From positions 1-6,398 of the forward strand of contig JAOZMQ010000179.1 in the NCBI GenBank assembly GCA_029934195.1: a stretch of 6,398 bases of DNA, given 5' to 3'. Source of the DNA: Candidatus Cloacimonadota bacterium. Its GTDB lineage: Bacteria > Cloacimonadota > Cloacimonadia > Cloacimonadales > JAOZMQ01. Shown here in pieces: positions 5,120-6,398 of this stretch (the first letter of the stretch is position 1; each line of letters opens with the position of its first letter). Under the pieces are notes generated by a model. That model was not told the DNA's origin and did not search any database. It saw only the letters and a program-made list of their open reading frames with translations. Made by a program: the position numbers and the translations under genes.

Positions 5120-6220
5120 ATGAAAAAAAGAATTCTGGTTGTTAATGGTGGAGGAGACTGCCCCGGTTTAAATGCAGTAATTCGTGCAATTGTTAAACGT
5201 GCTTCCCAAGAAAATAATTGGGAAATAGTCGGTAGTATTGAAGCATACAATGGTGTTCTAAATGAACCAATGGAGCTTAAAATTCTCGATGAAAAAACTG
5301 TTTCTGGTATCCATGTCAAAGGTGGTACAATTATTAAAACCACAAATATCGGTGGACCTTTGGCATGGCCTATAAAAGAAAAAGATGGTAGCTGGTCATT
5401 TGTAGATCGAAGTGATGAGTTAATAAGAAAATTACAATATCATAATTTTGAAGCTGTTATTTCAATTGGAGGAGATGGATCTCACAAGATTTCTCAAGTT
5501 CTTTATGAGAAAGGATGCAATATTGTTGCAGTTCCTAAAACAATTGATAATGACCTTCTTGCCACTGATTATACTTTTGGATTTCAAACTGCTGTAGAAA
5601 TTGCAACTGATGCTATTGATAAATTGGTAACAACAGCAGAGAGTCATAATCGTTTAATTATCTTAGAAGTAATGGGAAGAGATACCGGTTGGATTGCATT
5701 GCATTCAGCGATTGCAGGTGGTGCAGAGATTTGTCTTATTCCAGAAATACCTTATGATTTAGATATTATTATTGAAAAAATTAATAGTAGAATATCTATG
5801 GGGCGAGGCTTTGCTATTATTGTTATTGCGGAAGGAGCAAAACAAAAAGACGGTATTCTCACAGGTAAAAAATCCGAAACTATTGGTTATGAAAATTTCC
5901 GTCTTGGTGGAGTAGCAATAACTTTGCAAGAAGAATTAAAAAAAAAGGGAGTGGAAGCTCAAATTCGTACAACTACATTGGGACATTTACAAAGAGGTGG
6001 AATTCCAAACGCTTTTGATAGAATTCTTGCAACTCAATTTGGAGTAAAAGCTTTTGAAATGGTACTTGATAAAAAATATGGTGAAATGGTTGCTTATCGA
6101 CATCCAAATATTGTATCAGTTCCAATAAAAGAAGCAATCGCTAAATACCATCTTGTTGAACCACAATCTGATATGATAAAAACTGCAAAAGGCATCGGAA
6201 TTTGTATGGGCGATGAATAG
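5120..6220 (+). CDS. pfkA: 6-phosphofructokinase, mixed-substrate (G104/K124) type
   Basis: The enzyme phosphorylates fructose 6-phosphate to fructose 1,6-bisphosphate, the committed step of glycolysis. The 366-residue protein begins with the nucleotide-site loop N-G-G-G-D-C-P-G-L-N (9-18). I-G-G-D-G-S is at 116-121, so the residue equivalent to E. coli G104 is Gly (G120), as in ATP users. P-K-T-I-D-N-D is at 139-145, with Lys (K140) where E. coli has G124 and D143 as the catalytic base. M-G-R (185-187), P-E (208-209) and L-G-H-L-Q-R-G-G near the C-terminal third form the sugar-phosphate site. The Gly/Lys pair marks the group called mixed-substrate PFK, whose members use ATP or sometimes pyrophosphate. 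At the equivalent of R72, which contacts the ATP phosphates in E. coli, there is Asn (N76). ATP is the likelier donor because of G120, but pyrophosphate use cannot be excluded. The gene stands alone behind its own promoter. Confidence 0.93.
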   Translation: MKKRILVVNGGGDCPGLNAVIRAIVKRASQENNWEIVGSIEAYNGVLNEPMELKILDEKTVSGIHVKGGTIIKTTNIGGPLAWPIKEKDGSWSFVDRSDELIRKLQYHNFEAVISIGGDGSHKISQVLYEKGCNIVAVPKTIDNDLLATDYTFGFQTAVEIATDAIDKLVTTAESHNRLIILEVMGRDTGWIALHSAIAGGAEICLIPEIPYDLDIIIEKINSRISMGRGFAIIVIAEGAKQKDGILTGKKSETIGYENFRLGGVAITLQEELKKKGVEAQIRTTTLGHLQRGGIPNAFDRILATQFGVKAFEMVLDKKYGEMVAYRHPNIVSVPIKEAIAKYHLVEPQSDMIKTAKGIGICMGDE

Positions 6221-6246
6221 ATTGTACGGTTTATTTTGCAACAATT
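6217..6246 (-). repeat. Inverted copy of the left-flank terminal repeat, starting at the pfkA stop codon
   Basis: This 30-base stretch matches the reverse complement of 177-206 at 25 positions. Weaker similarity continues to about 6265 (12 of the next 19 bases). On the minus strand it reads TTGTTGCAAAATAAACCGTACAATC, so its core TGTTGCAAA agrees with IS6-type ends. The repeat begins one base before the pfkA stop codon and includes it, so the last codon of pfkA may have been set by an insertion or recombination at this point. Confidence 0.5.
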
Positions 6247-6398
6247 ATTAAGAGTTTCTAAAAAATGAAAAAGATCAGAAACTTTCCACAGTAGCTCAAA
6301 AGTTTGGTTTTTGCAAGGACTTTGGGATTTGGAAAAAATAAATAAAGGAATTTTTTAACCATGAAGAACAGAAGTTCATGAAGAAAGATTAATTGGGA
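6221..6398. other. Gene-free right flank
   Basis: No gene is visible in these 178 bases. They hold the inverted terminal-repeat copy, two overlapping weak AT-rich hairpins (6253-6259 with 6277-6283, and 6279-6285 with 6299-6305) and the His-Glu leader repeat at the end. Neither hairpin is followed by a T-run, so I do not call a terminator for pfkA. Confidence 0.6.
6344..6398 (+). repeat. His-Glu (HEE) leader repeat, possible start of a GxxExxY gene, cut by the window end
   Basis: The sequence contains 9-base units of the CATGAAGWW type and is nearly the same as 93-147. Read in two frames it gives F-N-H-E-E and then E-V-H-E-E-R-L-I-G. One base is missing in the second CAT unit (near 6370), so the frame is broken relative to the intact pattern. 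The ATG at 6361 opens only six codons before TGA. L-I-G is where the GxxExxY core would begin, but the window ends there. It may be the 5' edge of a real GxxExxY gene starting further on, or a broken leader. Confidence 0.45.

Noticed and set aside
5098..5647. Minus-strand frames across the 5' half of pfkA
   Set aside because: They are antisense to conserved PFK active-site motifs, with no supporting start signals.
6253..6305. Hairpins after pfkA as its terminator
   Set aside because: The stems are only 7 bp, AT-rich, have 13-17 base loops and no T-run.

Overview
The window is an AT-rich bacterial chromosome segment with six protein genes, all on the plus strand, framed by two gene-free ends that carry dispersed repeats. 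The FCB-type small membrane protein (DUF5683-like), the MEP-pathway enzyme IspH, a K124-type phosphofructokinase and traces of the GxxExxY family suggest an anaerobic, low-GC member of the FCB group, with Cloacimonadota a reasonable guess. This placement is inference; the window has no rRNA or other decisive marker.

Layout: 1-391 has no convincing gene. It holds a REP-type hairpin preceded by GTAG (13-36), a degenerate copy of a His-Glu repeat leader typical of GxxExxY genes (93-147), a short element with inverted-repeat ends (175-286) and a possible promoter. A gene for a DUF5683-like exported or membrane protein follows (392-865). Next is a tightly packed run: cmk (cytidylate kinase), plsC (lysophosphatidic acid acyltransferase), ispH (HMBPP reductase) and rpsA (ribosomal protein S1 with six S1 domains). 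These four genes overlap by 1, 11 and 4 bases, so they are almost certainly co-transcribed and probably translationally coupled. A strong intrinsic terminator (4994-5025) closes the operon. A separate promoter region leads to pfkA, a 6-phosphofructokinase with the G104/K124 signature of the mixed-substrate group. After pfkA, 6221-6398 again holds repeats: an inverted copy of the left-hand terminal repeat, whose similarity begins at the pfkA stop codon, and a second copy of the His-Glu leader running off the window.

The genes are mostly housekeeping: nucleotide supply (Cmk), phospholipid synthesis (PlsC), isoprenoid precursors (IspH), translation initiation (S1) and glycolysis (Pfk). The order cmk-plsC-ispH-rpsA is a known conserved cluster in some anaerobic bacteria, notably Clostridia. 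I see no defence system, CRISPR array, phage or complete transposon. The unusual material is the repeat set in the two flanks, plus two features of the core genes: the phosphofructokinase active-site combination and the acidic extensions on S1.
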